A DNA stretch of 64,000 bases, taken from NCBI RefSeq assembly GCF_000685095.1, contig NZ_BAYE01000005.1:310001-374000 (forward strand), in the 5' to 3' direction. The position numbers were made by a program, and so were the translations under genes. Below, piece after piece: positions 19,163 through 27,730 of this stretch. Positions within the stretch are counted from its first letter, which is position 1; each line of letters begins with the position of its first letter. The notes beneath the pieces were generated by a model. The model did not search any database. It saw only the letters and a program-made list of their open reading frames with translations, and was not told the origin of the DNA. Origin of the DNA: Paraburkholderia caledonica NBRC 102488. Its GTDB lineage: Bacteria > Pseudomonadota > Gammaproteobacteria > Burkholderiales > Burkholderiaceae.

Positions 19163-19381
19163 GTGAATTTTGAACCGCCCGAGGCGGCTTAGCTGACGAA
19201 AACGCGCCCATCATACGCCGTTGCCGCGAAGCGCCGCGCAAGCAGTTCATGCAGGACGGATCGACGCAGCGGCCGGCCGCGGCAGTCGCCGTTCTGTCAA
19301 ACGTTGTGCGGTAGACTGGCTGCGGGCGATCAAGGTCCGTCCAGGGTTAGCTGTGTTCCATTGATCAATCGGAGGCATACG

Positions 19382-19963
19382 ATGGCGGCAAAGAAAATTC
19401 TGTTTATCACCGGCGATTTCGCCGAGGATTACGAGACGATGGTGCCGTTCCAGGCACTGCAGGCGGTCGGCCATGTAGTCGACGCCGTGTGCCCCGGCAA
19501 GAAAGCAGGCGATCGGATCAAGACCGCGATTCACGATTTCGAAGGCGATCAGACGTACACGGAAAAGCCGGGCCATCTGTTTGCGCTGAACGCGTCGTTC
19601 GAAGATGTCGATCCGCGCCAATACGATGCACTCGCTATCGCCGGCGGGCGCGCACCCGAGTATCTGCGGCTCAATCCCAAAGTGATCGAGCTCGTGCGGC
19701 AGTTCGCGGAAGCCGGCAAACCGATCGCCGCCATCTGTCACGCCGCCCAACTGCTGGCAGCCGCCGACGTCATCCGCGGCAAGCGCATTTCCGCTTACCC
19801 GGCCTGCGCGCCCGAGGTCAAACTCGCTGGCGGCGAGTTCGCCGACATTCCGGTCGACGCCGCCATCACCGACGCCAACTTCGTGACCGCTCCCGCGTGG
19901 CCTGCTCATCCCGAATGGCTTCGTCAGTTCCTGGTTCTGCTGGGCACGCGTATCGAGCTTTGA
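19382..19963 (+). CDS. DJ-1/PfpI family protein (glutamine amidotransferase-like)
   Basis: This is a 193-aa class I glutamine-amidotransferase-like protein. It begins [20 protein letters not shown]; the acidic residue in DFAEDYE and the nucleophile-elbow Cys in [20 protein letters not shown] fit the PfpI/DJ-1 group. Members are described as chaperones, deglycases or proteases; the exact activity is not readable. A strong GGAGG precedes the ATG at 19382. It appears monocistronic. Confidence 0.9.
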   Translation: MAAKKILFITGDFAEDYETMVPFQALQAVGHVVDAVCPGKKAGDRIKTAIHDFEGDQTYTEKPGHLFALNASFEDVDPRQYDALAIAGGRAPEYLRLNPKVIELVRQFAEAGKPIAAICHAAQLLAAADVIRGKRISAYPACAPEVKLAGGEFADIPVDAAITDANFVTAPAWPAHPEWLRQFLVLLGTRIEL

Positions 19964-20077
19964 GTCAGTTCAAGCGCCGCGCCGCTGTTGGCGGCAAGCG
20001 CGGCATTTGAGAGTCGTCCTATAGTTCGCGTTGGAGGGCCTTCCTATAGTCAAGGGCTGACTTGGGAGCGCTCTTCG

Positions 20078-20404
20078 ATGGAACTGACCGACTGGATCGT
20101 GATTCTCGCCATCACGCTGATGACGATTGCTTTTCGCTGCGCGCACACGCCGGCTGGCTGGTCGCGAGAGAACCGCGCGCGGCGCCTCGCGGGAACGCGG
20201 ATGCTGGTGCTAGCTGCCTGCTCCGTCTGGGCAGCTTTGCTGATCGTGGCGCGCTGTGTGTTCGCGCTCGACGGTTTGCTCGGGCTGCGTCCAACGTTTC
20301 AGGAAGTGCTCGCCGTCGTCGCTATTCTGCTTGCGTGCGGCTGCTACTGGTCGGTGCGCGGCCGGCGGCTCCTGAAGCCGCGCCGTCTGTTTATCTCCTG
20401 CTAA
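20078..20404 (+). CDS. Small two-helix membrane protein, function unknown
   Basis: This is a 108-aa protein starting MELTDWIVILAITLMTIAFR, with hydrophobic helices near residues 6-22, 42-62 and 76-92 and basic loops between them. The ATG follows a GGGAG motif. No family is recognised. Upstream lie two copies of TCCTATAGT 25 bases apart (20017-20025 and 20042-20050). Confidence 0.6.
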   Translation: MELTDWIVILAITLMTIAFRCAHTPAGWSRENRARRLAGTRMLVLAACSVWAALLIVARCVFALDGLLGLRPTFQEVLAVVAILLACGCYWSVRGRRLLKPRRLFISC

Positions 20405-20495
20405 CCGGCGACGGCGTTTAAATGGCGCCGCACGCCGTACCCCGTACGCCGCGCTCATGGGCTGCAGGCTTTACGACGAAACCTGCCAGCCCGCC

Positions 20496-22178
20496 TCAAC
20501 GCCCCATCCGCTGATTCCCCTGTTCATCGGCCATCGCCTGATCGTTCGCGGCGAGCGCGCCGGCACGGACTTCGGCAGCCGCCAATGCCGACCGTGCACC
20601 GGCTTCGGGCAGCGACAGGTAGAACGTCGTGCCCACCCCTTCCGTCGACTCCGCCCACACGCGTCCGCCATGCCGCTCCACGACGCGCCGCACGAGCGCG
20701 AGGCCGATGCCCTCTCCCGCCACCGCCGTGCCGTGCAATCTTTGAAAAGCGTTGAATAGCCGGGGCAGCGCGATCGCCGGAATGCCCAGCCCGTTGTCGC
20801 GCACGTAAAAGATTCGCAGCGATTGCACGCCGGGCGGCGCAGGCGTCGTACCGATCTCTATGCGGCCTTCGCGCGACGGATCGAGATAATTCACCGCATT
20901 CCCGATCAGATTGGCGAACACCTGTTCGAGCGCGGTCGGGTCGCCCCACACAGCCGGCAGTTCGCCTACATGCACTTGCGCGTTGCGAGCGCGAATCGAG
21001 CCTTGCATCGCGTCGATCACGCGCTGCACGATATCGCACACTTCGACTTTCTGATGCCGGTATTCGACGCGGCCAATGCGAGAGAGCCGCAACAACGCGT
21101 CGATGATGTGCGACGCGCGCAGCACCGCCGTCTGCAAATAGTGGAGCGCTTCCCCGATATCCTCATCGACTATCCGTTCGATGCGCTGCCGGATCTGCGC
21201 CGGGAGCGACGAGTCGCTAACCGCCGCTCGCAGTTCCTCGCAAGCGCGGATCAGTTCCTTCGAAAAGCCTTGCAGATTAACAAGCGGCACGCGCAGGTCA
21301 TGCGACACGCTGTAAATGAACATCTCGTTTTCCTGCGTCTGCTGCCGCAAACTTTCGTTGATGCGCGACAGTTCGTCCGCACGGCGCGCAAGGTCCGCCT
21401 GAAAGCGCGCCTGAATTCGCTCCGCTTCCAGCAGACGCCGGCTAGTCTCATGCAGCGTCAGATCGAGGCGCGCGATTTCATCGTGACCCGGCTCGATGGG
21501 CGCGAGCGGCTCGTTGCCTGCAAGGCGCCCGGCGTTGTCGGAGAGAAGCGCAAGCCGTCCGCGCACCCCGCGCGTGAAAAGCCACACGGCGAGCGCCACG
21601 AACAGTAACGAACCGAACACCGCCGCGACCACGAGCGTCTGCTGCCGCTCGCGGGCGGCATCGGCGTCGCTCGCACGCTGCGCCTCCAGACGCCGCTCTT
21701 CCGCCTGAAAGGCGGCCAGTTGCTGGCGAAAACGATCGAGCACGTCCGCCTGAGCCAGCTCGCTGAACCGGCTGACAAGGTCTCTACGGCGCCCCGAATG
21801 CAACATGTCCTGCGAGCGATCGGACCATTGCCGATAGACCTGCACTGCCTGACGCACCTGGACCACGCGTTCGACCTGCGCCGGATTGTCCGATACAAGT
21901 TCGGCGAGTTGATCTATGCGTCGATCGACGTCGACCCATACGGACAGCGGCGTCACGAAGCGGTTGTCGGCGGCGAGCACTGCGCCGCGCAACGCGACGG
22001 ACTCGCCTAGTACCGGTTCCAGGATCGCCGTGGTCTGGCGCATCACCTCCTGGCCGTGAGCGGCCCTGCGCTCGGCTTCGGCCGCGTCCGACTGCGCCAT
22101 GACTAGGCCGGACAGAAGGGCCAGTTCGAAGACAGCAGGAATCGCAATCAGCAGCAGGCCTTTAGTGGTAAGTCGCAT
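20496..22178 (-). CDS. Membrane sensor histidine kinase (CHASE3-like, HAMP, HisKA, HATPase)
   Basis: This is a 560-aa orphan sensor kinase. An N-terminal helix (about residues 5-27) and a second helix (about 185-208) bracket a periplasmic helical domain of CHASE3 type. HAMP and coiled coil follow, then HisKA with the phospho-acceptor His in YSVSHDLRVPLVNLQGF. The ATPase part has the N box FANLIGNAVNYLD, G1 VRDNGLGIP and G2 GEGIGLALVRRVVERHGG. All catalytic boxes look intact. The ATG at 22178 is preferred to a GTG two codons upstream. No response regulator is adjacent, so its partner is unknown. Confidence 0.92.
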   Translation of the reverse strand: MRLTTKGLLLIAIPAVFELALLSGLVMAQSDAAEAERRAAHGQEVMRQTTAILEPVLGESVALRGAVLAADNRFVTPLSVWVDVDRRIDQLAELVSDNPAQVERVVQVRQAVQVYRQWSDRSQDMLHSGRRRDLVSRFSELAQADVLDRFRQQLAAFQAEERRLEAQRASDADAARERQQTLVVAAVFGSLLFVALAVWLFTRGVRGRLALLSDNAGRLAGNEPLAPIEPGHDEIARLDLTLHETSRRLLEAERIQARFQADLARRADELSRINESLRQQTQENEMFIYSVSHDLRVPLVNLQGFSKELIRACEELRAAVSDSSLPAQIRQRIERIVDEDIGEALHYLQTAVLRASHIIDALLRLSRIGRVEYRHQKVEVCDIVQRVIDAMQGSIRARNAQVHVGELPAVWGDPTALEQVFANLIGNAVNYLDPSREGRIEIGTTPAPPGVQSLRIFYVRDNGLGIPAIALPRLFNAFQRLHGTAVAGEGIGLALVRRVVERHGGRVWAESTEGVGTTFYLSLPEAGARSALAAAEVRAGALAANDQAMADEQGNQRMGR

Positions 22179-22405
22179 GCGCACGCGTTGAAGGGTGGGC
22201 CGGCAGATTGTGCGCGGTACGGCACATTATGTCGGCGTTTGCTTACGAAACAAAGCGACGCACCACTGGCTGAGTGTCACCTGCTAAATCAATCGGGAGC
22301 CGGTACGGGCGCCGACGGGGCTCCCGGGCATTCGGCAGCATCCGTAAGCAAGACGAAAAATTGCGAACCAACTTGGTTCATGCGTTACCAAAACGGGACG
22401 CATAC

Positions 22406-22420
22406 GCACATTTATTGTGC
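22406..22420. promoter_or_regulatory. NtrC-like enhancer site
   Basis: GCAC-N7-GTGC (22406-22409 and 22417-22420) matches the half-site spacing of NtrC-binding sites. It lies about 110 bases upstream of the sigma-54 promoter for the ammonium transporter, a normal enhancer distance. Confidence 0.55.
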
Positions 22421-22528
22421 TTTCGATGTGCGTCAGAGGTGCGCAACTCGACAAGCAGACGCACAGTCGCGCGCGTGCAGCTCCCTCGCAGTGCTCACTG
22501 CACCGGCACAGCGCTTCACAGCACCGTT

Positions 22529-22546
22529 TTGGCCCGCTTCTTGCAT
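22529..22546 (+). promoter_or_regulatory. Sigma-54 promoter of the ammonium transporter gene
   Basis: TTGGCCCGCTTCTTGCAT carries GG at 22531-22532 and GC at 22543-22544, the invariant -24/-12 doublets with exact 10-base spacing. It ends 36 bases before the ATG of the ammonium transporter, a typical nitrogen-limitation target. Confidence 0.75.
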
Positions 22547-22582
22547 TCTTGCGCGGCTTTTTGGCACAAGCGGAAACAATCG

Positions 22583-23785
22583 ATGGAAAGCTTCAAATCC
22601 GGGACCGATACCCTCTTTCTCCTGCTCGGAGCCGCGATGGTGCTCGCGATGCACGCAGGATTTGCGTTCCTTGAACTGGGCACGGTGCGCAAGAAAAACC
22701 AGGTCAACGCGCTCGTAAAGATTCTGGTGGACTTTTCCGTCTCGACGATCGCCTATTTTTTCATCGGTTATACGATCGCCTACGGCGCGCAGTTCTTCGG
22801 CAACGCCGAATCGCTCGCGGCTCACAACGGCTACGCGCTGGTGCGCTTCTTCTTCCTGTTGACGTTCGCCGCCGCCATTCCGGCGATCGTCTCCGGCGGC
22901 ATCGCCGAGCGCTCGAAATTCAATCCGCAACTCTTCGCGACTTTTGTTCTGGTCGGCTTCGTCTATCCGTTCTTCGAGGGGATCGCCTGGAACGAGCGCT
23001 TCGGCGTACAGAACTGGATCAGTCAGACGTTCGGTGCGCCGTTCCATGACTTCGCGGGGTCGGTCGTCGTTCACGCGTTTGGCGGCTGGGTCGCGCTGCC
23101 CGCGGTGTTGCTGCTCGGTGCGCGCCACGGCCGCTATCACCGCGATGGCGGTATTGCCGCGCATCCGCCATCGAATATTCCGTTTCTCGCGCTCGGCGCG
23201 TGGGTGCTCGCGGTCGGCTGGTTCGGCTTTAACGTGATGAGCGCGCAAACGGTCGACAAGATCAGCGGCCTCGTCGCCGTCAATTCGTTGATGGCGATGG
23301 TCGGCGGCACGTTGACCGCCTGGCTCGCGGGACGCAACGACCCCGGCTTCACCTACAACGGGCCGCTCGCCGGGCTGGTCGCCGTGTGCGCCGGCTCGGA
23401 CCTGATGCATCCGCTCGGCGCGCTCGTCACGGGCGGCATCGCCGGCGCGCTGTTCGTCTATATGTTCACGTGCGTGCAGAACCGCTGGCGCATCGACGAC
23501 GTGCTCGGCGTCTGGCCGCTACACGGTCTGTGCGGCGCGTGGGGCGGCATCGCGGCAGGCATCTTCGGCTTGCGCGCGCTCGGCGGCCTGGGCGGCGTCT
23601 CGTTCGGCGCACAGGTGATCGGCACGCTGGGCGGTATCGTCGTGGCTTCGCTCGGCGGCACGCTCGTCTATGGCGCCATCCGCCTGACGGTGGGCCTGCG
23701 CCTCGATCAGGAGGACGAGTACAACGGCGCTGACCTGTCGATCCACAAAATCTCTGCTACGCCGGAGCGCGAAAGCCTGGGCTGA
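22583..23785 (+). CDS. amt: Ammonium transporter (Amt/MEP family)
   Basis: This is a 400-aa channel for NH4+/NH3 uptake in the inner membrane. It starts MESFKSGTDTLFLLLGAAMV and shows about eleven hydrophobic helices. The conserved periplasmic Asp motif and first pore His are in FHDFAGSVVVHAFGGW, and the second pore His is in WPLHGLCGAWGG. The upstream frame is open but not family-like; the ATG at 22583 starts the first helix directly, so no cleaved signal is seen. Control by NtrC and sigma-54 is indicated by the upstream sites. No glnK is adjacent, which is unusual for amtB but seen for additional Amt copies. Confidence 0.94.
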   Translation: MESFKSGTDTLFLLLGAAMVLAMHAGFAFLELGTVRKKNQVNALVKILVDFSVSTIAYFFIGYTIAYGAQFFGNAESLAAHNGYALVRFFFLLTFAAAIPAIVSGGIAERSKFNPQLFATFVLVGFVYPFFEGIAWNERFGVQNWISQTFGAPFHDFAGSVVVHAFGGWVALPAVLLLGARHGRYHRDGGIAAHPPSNIPFLALGAWVLAVGWFGFNVMSAQTVDKISGLVAVNSLMAMVGGTLTAWLAGRNDPGFTYNGPLAGLVAVCAGSDLMHPLGALVTGGIAGALFVYMFTCVQNRWRIDDVLGVWPLHGLCGAWGGIAAGIFGLRALGGLGGVSFGAQVIGTLGGIVVASLGGTLVYGAIRLTVGLRLDQEDEYNGADLSIHKISATPERESLG

Positions 23786-24016
23786 TGGCATGCGCTGGCC
23801 GCGCCGGGCCGGCTCGTGCGACCTGTCCCCATGGAATAGCGAATGTTAGACTTGCGCGCTGCAGGCTGAACACTCGAAAGGGTTGCCATGCGCTCGGCAT
23901 GGCATGTCCGCTCATGTTCCCGTCCGAACGACGCCTGCTTCCCCGGAACAGAGCCAACGCGACATTGCGTCCCCTCCGCCCGGTTTGTTGACACCCACGT
24001 TTCGCCTGGCACTCTC

Positions 24017-24397
24017 ATGTATTGGTCGATACTCGCGGTCGCCGTCGGCGGCGCACTTGGCTCGTTATTGCGCTGGTTTCTCGGTCTGCGTCTGAATGCG
24101 CTCTTTCCGTCGTTGCCGCTCGGCACCTTCGCGGCGAATGTGATCGCCGGCTACATAATCGGCGTGGCCGTCGCGGGCTTCGCGCGCGCGCCGCAGATTG
24201 CGCCCGAGTGGCGGCTTTTCGTCATCACCGGAATGATGGGCGGACTGTCCACCTTCTCGACCTTTTCGGCCGAAGTCGTGCAGCACCTGCAGGACGGCCG
24301 CCTCGGCTGGGCCGCCGGCGAAATCGCGATACATGTGGGCGCGTCGCTCGTCATGACGATTCTCGGCATTGCCACGGTTACGCTGCTGTCGCGTTAA
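24017..24397 (+). CDS. crcB: Fluoride exporter CrcB/Fluc
   Basis: This is a 126-aa four-helix fluoride channel that works as a dual-topology dimer. It starts [20 protein letters not shown]; the signature [14 protein letters not shown] and [17 protein letters not shown] contain the conserved Asn and the Phe/Ser/Thr track of Fluc channels. The ATG at 24017 is chosen over upstream in-frame starts because helix 1 begins there. I looked for a fluoride riboswitch upstream and did not find its conserved core. A GCCATGC/GCATGGC hairpin lies at 23885-23903, function unknown. Confidence 0.93.
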   Translation: MYWSILAVAVGGALGSLLRWFLGLRLNALFPSLPLGTFAANVIAGYIIGVAVAGFARAPQIAPEWRLFVITGMMGGLSTFSTFSAEVVQHLQDGRLGWAAGEIAIHVGASLVMTILGIATVTLLSR

Positions 24398-24540
24398 GCA
24401 ACGCTCGCCGGGGCCCACTACCTCGTTTCTTTCGTCCCTTTATGGCTCTCGCATTGCCGTTGCGCCGCAGTTGACGCGGCCCGTAGTGGGCACAGCGATT
24501 GCGCGTTTCAAAGCGCACCCTTTCCATACGGAGGTGAAAG

Positions 24541-25014
24541 ATGGGCTCAATCAATCCGCAAGGCGCCCTTGGCGGCGGAGCGAAAATTGTCGGCGGCGGT
24601 ATCGGCGAAGGTCCAGGGCCCGACGTCATGGCTGCGGCCACGCTCGACGGCACGAAGGTGATGTCGTCGGATGGTGAGCATGTCGGCAAGATTTCCGACA
24701 TCATGCTGGACGTCCGTAATGGACGCATCGCGTACGCGGTGCTATCCGAAGGCGGGTTCCTTGGTATGGGAGCGAATCTGCACGCCATTCCCTGGAGTGC
24801 GCTGACTCTCGATACCGACCAGAAGTGCTTCTTCGTCGACATCACGGCGCAACGTCTGAAGGACGACCCGGGCTTCGACCCGGACCACTGGCCGGCAATG
24901 GCCGACTCGACCTGGGGCGAATCGACCTATAGCTACTACAACCGGCAGCCGTACTGGTCGGCGACCCGGGAAGTCGTCGAGGAAGACCCCGCCATCCGGC
25001 CGAGTGAGCACTGA
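24541..25014 (+). CDS. PRC-barrel domain protein
   Basis: This is a 157-aa soluble protein. After a Gly-rich start (MGSINPQGALGGGAKIVGGG), a PRC-barrel of about 70 residues begins near ATLDGTKVMSSDGEHVGKIS and continues through RIAYAVLSEGGFLGMGANLH. The tail has an aromatic segment (WGESTYSYYNRQPYW). A good GGAGGTGAAAG ribosome site precedes the ATG. Such proteins are common in Burkholderia stress clusters; the precise role is unknown. It converges with the DUF883 gene across a strong hairpin. Confidence 0.88.
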   Translation: MGSINPQGALGGGAKIVGGGIGEGPGPDVMAAATLDGTKVMSSDGEHVGKISDIMLDVRNGRIAYAVLSEGGFLGMGANLHAIPWSALTLDTDQKCFFVDITAQRLKDDPGFDPDHWPAMADSTWGESTYSYYNRQPYWSATREVVEEDPAIRPSEH

Positions 25015-25052
25015 CGCGAGCTAGCGCTCAAGCCGTAGCACACCTGTGAATG

Positions 25053-25086
25053 TCCATGTCACCGCGTCGTACAGCGGTGACATGGA
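25053..25086. terminator. 13-base-pair hairpin between convergent genes, probable bidirectional terminator
   Basis: TCCATGTCACCGC (25053-25065) and GCGGTGACATGGA (25074-25086) pair perfectly around an 8-base loop. It lies 39 bases after the PRC-barrel stop and 22 bases after the DUF883 stop. Only weak U tracts flank it, so termination is inferred from position and stem strength. Confidence 0.6.
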
Positions 25087-25107
25087 GCACATTTCGGGAA
25101 ACACGCG

Positions 25108-25386
25108 TTATCGGGCCGCCAGCATCCCGATGATGAGCCCGCCGATCAACGCCATCGTCACCGCTTTCCACGGACTGTCGTGGACGAAATCGTCGGTCGA
25201 TTCAGACACGACGCGGTATTTCGTTTTGACAACGTCCTGCGCGTCGGCAAGCCTGTCCTTCAATTCGGAAAGTTTCAGTGCACTGCGGGCACGCAGTTCG
25301 TCGCTGCCATTCTGCCTTGACGCGAGGCTGTCATCGCGCGATGCATCGGTGGAACCCGAACTGGTGGCTTGAGTAGACTCGGCCAT
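25108..25386 (-). CDS. DUF883 (ElaB/YqjD-like) membrane-anchored protein
   Basis: This is a 92-aa protein starting MAESTQATSSGSTDASRDDS. A hydrophilic helical N-terminal domain (ALKLSELKDRLADAQDVVK) is followed by a basic and aromatic segment and one C-terminal membrane helix (AVTMALIGGLIIGMLAAR). This is the layout of ElaB/YqjD/YgaM proteins, which associate with ribosomes at the inner membrane in stationary phase. The start is supported by GGGAGGG about seven bases upstream; the frame stays open upstream without a better start. Confidence 0.88.
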   Translation of the reverse strand: MAESTQATSSGSTDASRDDSLASRQNGSDELRARSALKLSELKDRLADAQDVVKTKYRVVSESTDDFVHDSPWKAVTMALIGGLIIGMLAAR

Positions 25387-25640
25387 TTGACCCTCCCTGT
25401 CTCCGTTAAGTGGACAAGGTTCAGCAAACAGCGTGCCTCGCCGAAGGCTCCTCATAAAGTCTCGTTCGAACCGACGTCATTAATTAGGACGTCGATGTAA
25501 ATCATCGCAACAATGGAGTTCAGAATTATGACGAGTGATATGACGCTCGCTTCGGCGTAACGGAAAGAATGCCGCACAGGCACGAGCGTTGCGCGCCCCT
25601 TACGCCGGCCGCAGTGACCGGCACGAACCAGGAGCGATAA

Positions 25641-26093
25641 ATGAGCATTTTTTCGACGATCCTCAACAAGATCTTCCCGCATGATCATCCGGCGAACACG
25701 GGCTCGGGCGGCACCGCCGGCCCGGCAGCCGCGGCGACGGCGGCGCCGGGCAGCGCGACTGCGCCGGCTGGAACGCCAGCAACACCTTCCACTGCCGCCG
25801 CGGGTGCTTCACAGCCTCCCGTCACCCCTATGCCTACGGTCGACGTCGAAGCAGTTCTAATAAAAATGCAGGAAAGCAGCGGCGAAACATTGAACTGGCG
25901 TACGTCCATTGTCGATCTGCTGAAGCTGCTTGGACTCGACAGCAGTCTCGCGGCCCGCAAGGAACTCGCATCCGAGTTGCACTACACAGGCGGTACCGAA
26001 GATTCAGCTTCGATGAACATCTGGCTGCATAAGCAGGTGATGACGAAGCTCGCTGAAAACGGTGGCAAGGTGCCGGATGATCTGAAGAACTGA
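25641..26093 (+). CDS. DUF3597 domain protein
   Basis: This is a 150-aa protein. It begins MSIFSTILNKIFPHDHPANT, then has an Ala/Pro/Thr-rich linker (about residues 22-62) and a C-terminal conserved domain with LNWRTSIVDLLKLLGLDSS and ELHYTGGTEDSASMNIWLHK, typical of DUF3597. Function is unknown; the fold resembles a small helical module sometimes linked to peptidoglycan or stress responses, which is not demonstrable here. AGGAG precedes the ATG. Confidence 0.85.
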   Translation: MSIFSTILNKIFPHDHPANTGSGGTAGPAAAATAAPGSATAPAGTPATPSTAAAGASQPPVTPMPTVDVEAVLIKMQESSGETLNWRTSIVDLLKLLGLDSSLAARKELASELHYTGGTEDSASMNIWLHKQVMTKLAENGGKVPDDLKN

Positions 26094-26242
26094 CCCGTTC
26101 ACACGCGGCAAGCTGGCCGTGGCAAGGCGCGGGGCTTCCTCGTCGAGCCTCGTAGACTGAAGAGACCCGAGCGCCAGCGCCTTGTCATCAGCGGGCTTGT
26201 AAGCGGCGCGCTTGACGATGACGCGTTAAGCGTCTTTCACGG

Positions 26243-26515
26243 TTAGTCAGCGAACGGGTTGCCCGTGTCTTTTACTTCAGTACTAAGGTTGTATTCGGCG
26301 CGCACGGCTTTTAGCACGCTCTCGATGTCGCGCTCAAAGCCGATCGCGTTGCCGAAATTGGTCATCGTCCAGTTGCAGCCTGTCTTGTCCGCCTCCTGCA
26401 ACTGCGGTCGCGGCACGCGAATCTTGACGCCGTCTTCGACGATTTCCGGCAGCCGATGGAGTCGCCGGTTGACCTCCTGCTGAAGCTGCGACGCATTGAG
26501 CATTTTTCGTATCAT
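26243..26515 (-). CDS. Conserved hypothetical small protein
   Basis: This is a 90-aa protein starting MIRKMLNASQLQQEVNRRLH. It is acidic and basic mixed, with no membrane segment or signal. A strong AAGGAG about seven bases upstream of the ATG supports translation. It lies 104 bases downstream of the SRAP gene on the same strand and may be co-transcribed with it. No family could be named. Confidence 0.7.
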   Translation of the reverse strand: MIRKMLNASQLQQEVNRRLHRLPEIVEDGVKIRVPRPQLQEADKTGCNWTMTNFGNAIGFERDIESVLKAVRAEYNLSTEVKDTGNPFAD

Positions 26516-26619
26516 GCAAGTCTCCTTCCGGTTGTTCGAGCCATCTGGCGCAAGTGACGCCGCATCGATCCGGGCTGGTTAATGGCGATCCCAAGCTGGA
26601 GCAATTGGGCGCGTCACCG

Positions 26620-27582
26620 CTATGCCGCCAACCTATGCTCATAGTACGGCCGGTCCCTGTCATCAAGAATCGCGTACATTGCCTCCAGATTGTTCGGGCT
26701 TGGGTTGAGCCATGCATCTACGTTTTCCGGCTTGATAGGAATGATGCAGCGGTCGTGACCGGTCGCTGCGACTTCCGGTGGCGGCTCGTCTGTTATCGCC
26801 GCAAACGAAAGCAGGTCCGGCTCGCCCGGTGCGGACCACCGCGACCACAGGCAGGCGACATGCATCAATTCCCCGTTGCCCGGACGAAACTCCAGCACGA
26901 CATTCTCATCCCGCTCGTGAGTTTCCAGTAACGTGCCTTCGTACTTCGCCCGGCTGACGTTTTCATAGAAAACTTCGACAAGCAGGACGGCATGCGTGTA
27001 CCCAAAGCATGGAGCCCAGAAACCTTCAAGACTGTCCCGCCGCGCATTGTATGTTCCGGGATACTTCGTATCGTACGACGCAGGTTTTCCAGCAATGCGG
27101 CATTGATACCGCATAGGTTTGACGACCCGTTGCCCACTTTCCATCACCATAACCGGCGCGTAGTTACCGGGAAAGATGCGCGAGTCCCGCGGCTGTAGTT
27201 CGGTTCGCTGCAGGTCTTCAAGTTTTCCCTTGACCCATGCAATTTTGTCGGTGGCAATGCGCTGACTTTCCGTTGCGGCTTTCGTGACCTTCGTCTGCAG
27301 CGTGCGTTCGGCGTCTGCAAGCCGCGTGCGCTGTTTGAAAAGATCCTGTTCCAGCTTGGTCACCTGCGCCGATGTGAAGCGCGCTATAAGAGCATTGATC
27401 TCACGCGTTGCTTCGTCCTGCGGCTCGGCAAAGGCGCCTTCCATGGCTTTGGGTACCTTCGCTTTGCCGATGCCCTCCGTTCGTTCAAAAAACAAACGCG
27501 CAAACTCGTGGATGTCGATGATTGCGCCAAAGGTACGCACGAATTTTCGATAGTCCGCCACGACTTGAGCCGAGTAGCACAT
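26620..27582 (-). CDS. SRAP-domain (YedK/HMCES-like) abasic-site DNA-protein crosslink protein with coiled-coil insertion
   Basis: This 320-aa protein belongs to the SOS-response-associated peptidase family, which shields abasic sites in single-stranded DNA through a covalent bond to Cys2. The start MCYSAQVVADYRKF is decisive because Cys2 must follow the initiator Met, and GGAGG precedes it. Other active-site features are visible: Asn and Arg in YNARRDSLE, Glu in VEVFYE, and His in ATGHDR. About residues 50-125 are an inserted helical segment rich in Lys, Glu, Gln and Ala, which makes the protein roughly 100 residues longer than YedK. It is divergent from the histidine-kinase remnant. Confidence 0.85.
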   Translation of the reverse strand: MCYSAQVVADYRKFVRTFGAIIDIHEFARLFFERTEGIGKAKVPKAMEGAFAEPQDEATREINALIARFTSAQVTKLEQDLFKQRTRLADAERTLQTKVTKAATESQRIATDKIAWVKGKLEDLQRTELQPRDSRIFPGNYAPVMVMESGQRVVKPMRYQCRIAGKPASYDTKYPGTYNARRDSLEGFWAPCFGYTHAVLLVEVFYENVSRAKYEGTLLETHERDENVVLEFRPGNGELMHVACLWSRWSAPGEPDLLSFAAITDEPPPEVAATGHDRCIIPIKPENVDAWLNPSPNNLEAMYAILDDRDRPYYEHRLAA

Positions 27583-27730
27583 GGTGCCTCCGTTTGATGT
27601 GGTCATGATATGCGAGCCGGCTTTGACTTTGCGATCCGCATGACCCGCTGTGTCGCCTTTGTCGGCGACTTGCCTCGCGAAAAAGGTCACTTACCCGGGT
27701 TGCTTGCGCGGCGGCAGGATGGGCGGATAA

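Noticed and set aside
19971..20005. GCCGCGC/GCGCGGC hairpin as terminator of the DJ-1/PfpI gene
   Set aside because: No U tract follows; chance pairing is common at this G+C.
23786..24016. Fluoride riboswitch upstream of crcB
   Set aside because: I looked for the conserved core of the fluoride aptamer and could not find it; only an isolated 7-base-pair hairpin is present.
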